Source: Spirochaetales bacterium
GTDB lineage: Bacteria; Spirochaetota; Spirochaetia; Sphaerochaetales; Sphaerochaetaceae
Assembly (NCBI GenBank): GCA_022771185.1
Contig: JALFCJ010000139.1
Location: 1 to 14,575 of the forward strand
Direction of reading: 5' to 3'
DNA length: 14,575 nt
This document shows positions 13,953 through 14,575 of this stretch, one piece after another. Position 1 is the stretch's first letter; every line of letters begins with the position of its first letter. Both the position numbers and the translations under genes were made by a program. The notes below the pieces were generated by a model that made no database searches, had not been told where the DNA came from, and saw only the letters and a list, made by a program, of their open reading frames with translations.

Positions 13953-14575
13953 TTACAGCTCCAATACCTTCTTCCAAACTTCTTCGTCTACAAATATTCC
14001 TTTCTCCATGGACTCCTTTCTTGTCTTCTTCATTCCGTCTCCTGGAGCATGAACCGGATGTGCTTCATCCATAGGGATGGAAGATCTGAGATCTTCAAGA
14101 GTCTTTTCAATCTCTTCGTCTATTCTTTCCCTGTCTGGGAAGCGAGAAAGATCAATGGCCAAGAAGAACTGTGAAAGGGAGGTCTCAGTATCAAGTTCCC
14201 CCACGCCTCTGGAAGTTCTTCCGCCAGCAACAGAAGATGCAATCAGATCCAAAAGGAGTGAAAGACCTGATCCCTTCCAGAAGCCTATTGGGAATACTTG
14301 ATGAGTCTCCAATATCTCTTCTGGTTTTCTAGTCACCTCTCCCCTGATGTTATATCCACCGTCTACAGGAGTATCTTTTCCTTCCATCTTCAGTTTTTCC
14401 AACTTTCCATAGGAGAACATGGACATAGCGACATCAAGAATCACGGGATTATCTTTATGAGGCACTGCCAGAACAATCGGGTTATTTCCAAGCTTTGCAT
14501 CCTTTCCACCCCAAGCAGGCATATTAGGAACAGTATTTGTCCAGAGGATAGCGATACAGTCTTTGTCTGTAGCCT
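13953..14575 (-). CDS. yiaK: Ldh-family NAD(P)-dependent reductase resembling YiaK (3-dehydro-L-gulonate 2-dehydrogenase), N-terminus cut by window edge
   Basis: The frame stays open to base 14575. It shows 206 residues of a malate/L-lactate dehydrogenase-2 family protein whose usual length is about 330, so roughly the first 125 residues are missing. Seen: MPAWGGKDAKLGNNP (the family's WGG...LGxNP substrate/cofactor loop), LDVAMSMFSYGKLE, PVDGGY, and GFWKGSGLSLLLDLIAS, then QFFLAID near the end. As I remember it, E. coli YiaK (DlgD) shares the FSYG-LE, PVDGG and WKGSG features; this comparison is from memory, not a search. YiaK interconverts 2,3-diketo-L-gulonate and 3-dehydro-L-gulonate with NADH. 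Here it may reduce a 2-keto acid formed from the sugar. It is the most upstream gene visible, and the next gene starts 1 base after its stop. Other members (malate, ureidoglycolate, sulfolactate dehydrogenases) are less likely. Confidence 0.88.
   Translation of the reverse strand, partial: ATDKDCIAILWTNTVPNMPAWGGKDAKLGNNPIVLAVPHKDNPVILDVAMSMFSYGKLEKLKMEGKDTPVDGGYNIRGEVTRKPEEILETHQVFPIGFWKGSGLSLLLDLIASSVAGGRTSRGVGELDTETSLSQFFLAIDLSRFPDRERIDEEIEKTLEDLRSSIPMDEAHPVHAPGDGMKKTRKESMEKGIFVDEEVWKKVLEL

Noticed and set aside
518..14301. Open reading frames on the plus strand (for example 847-1368, 3388-3714, 13527-13841) and short minus-strand frames inside larger genes
   Set aside because: All lie antisense to, or out of frame within, well-supported genes, have no family features and no convincing ribosome sites; their low-complexity Ser/Phe/Leu-rich products are typical of shadow frames.

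Overview
The window is a dense, one-directional block of accessory carbohydrate-metabolism genes. Twelve genes all read on the minus strand, from about 14575 down to 1, and the outermost two are cut by the window edges. Neighbours overlap by 4 to 14 bases or sit 1 to 4 bases apart, except for gaps of 41 and 61 bases on either side of the solute-binding protein gene. The layout is that of a single operon, or the inner part of one. I see no promoter or intrinsic terminator for the whole unit, so both ends probably lie outside. I see no RNA gene, mobile element, CRISPR array or credible plus-strand gene. No gene-free stretch reaches 300 bases.

In transcription order the genes are: a YiaK-like Ldh-family reductase (partial); a xylose-isomerase-like TIM-barrel protein; a PreA/dihydroorotate-dehydrogenase-like flavoprotein with two ferredoxin clusters; a Gfo/Idh/MocA oxidoreductase; an extracellular sugar-binding protein flanked by two hairpins; a heparinase II/III-family lyase without a signal peptide; a second TIM-barrel isomerase-like protein; a second Gfo/Idh/MocA oxidoreductase; a membrane-anchored AraC-family regulator; a third Gfo/Idh/MocA oxidoreductase; an Old Yellow Enzyme-like flavoprotein with a likely Fe-S motif; and an SDR oxidoreductase (partial).

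Organism: the binding protein is a family usually lipid-anchored in Gram-positive bacteria. Here it has a short signal peptide ending VFA-QGTSES with no lipobox cysteine, which suggests a soluble periplasmic protein in a diderm. That style of N-terminus, the moderate AT content and the Firmicutes-like regulator together suggest a Spirochaetota member such as the Sphaerochaeta/Treponema group. This is inference from style, not proof.

How it may work: the periplasmic protein captures an oligosaccharide and the lyase cleaves it inside the cell, probably giving an unsaturated uronate-type product. Three Gfo/Idh/MocA enzymes, two metal-dependent TIM-barrel proteins, an SDR and a YiaK-like 3-dehydrogulonate dehydrogenase would then carry out oxidation, isomerisation or elimination, and reduction. 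The two FMN proteins with iron-sulfur motifs are not explained by any standard uronate pathway and are the most unusual part of the locus. The substrate cannot be read from the sequence.
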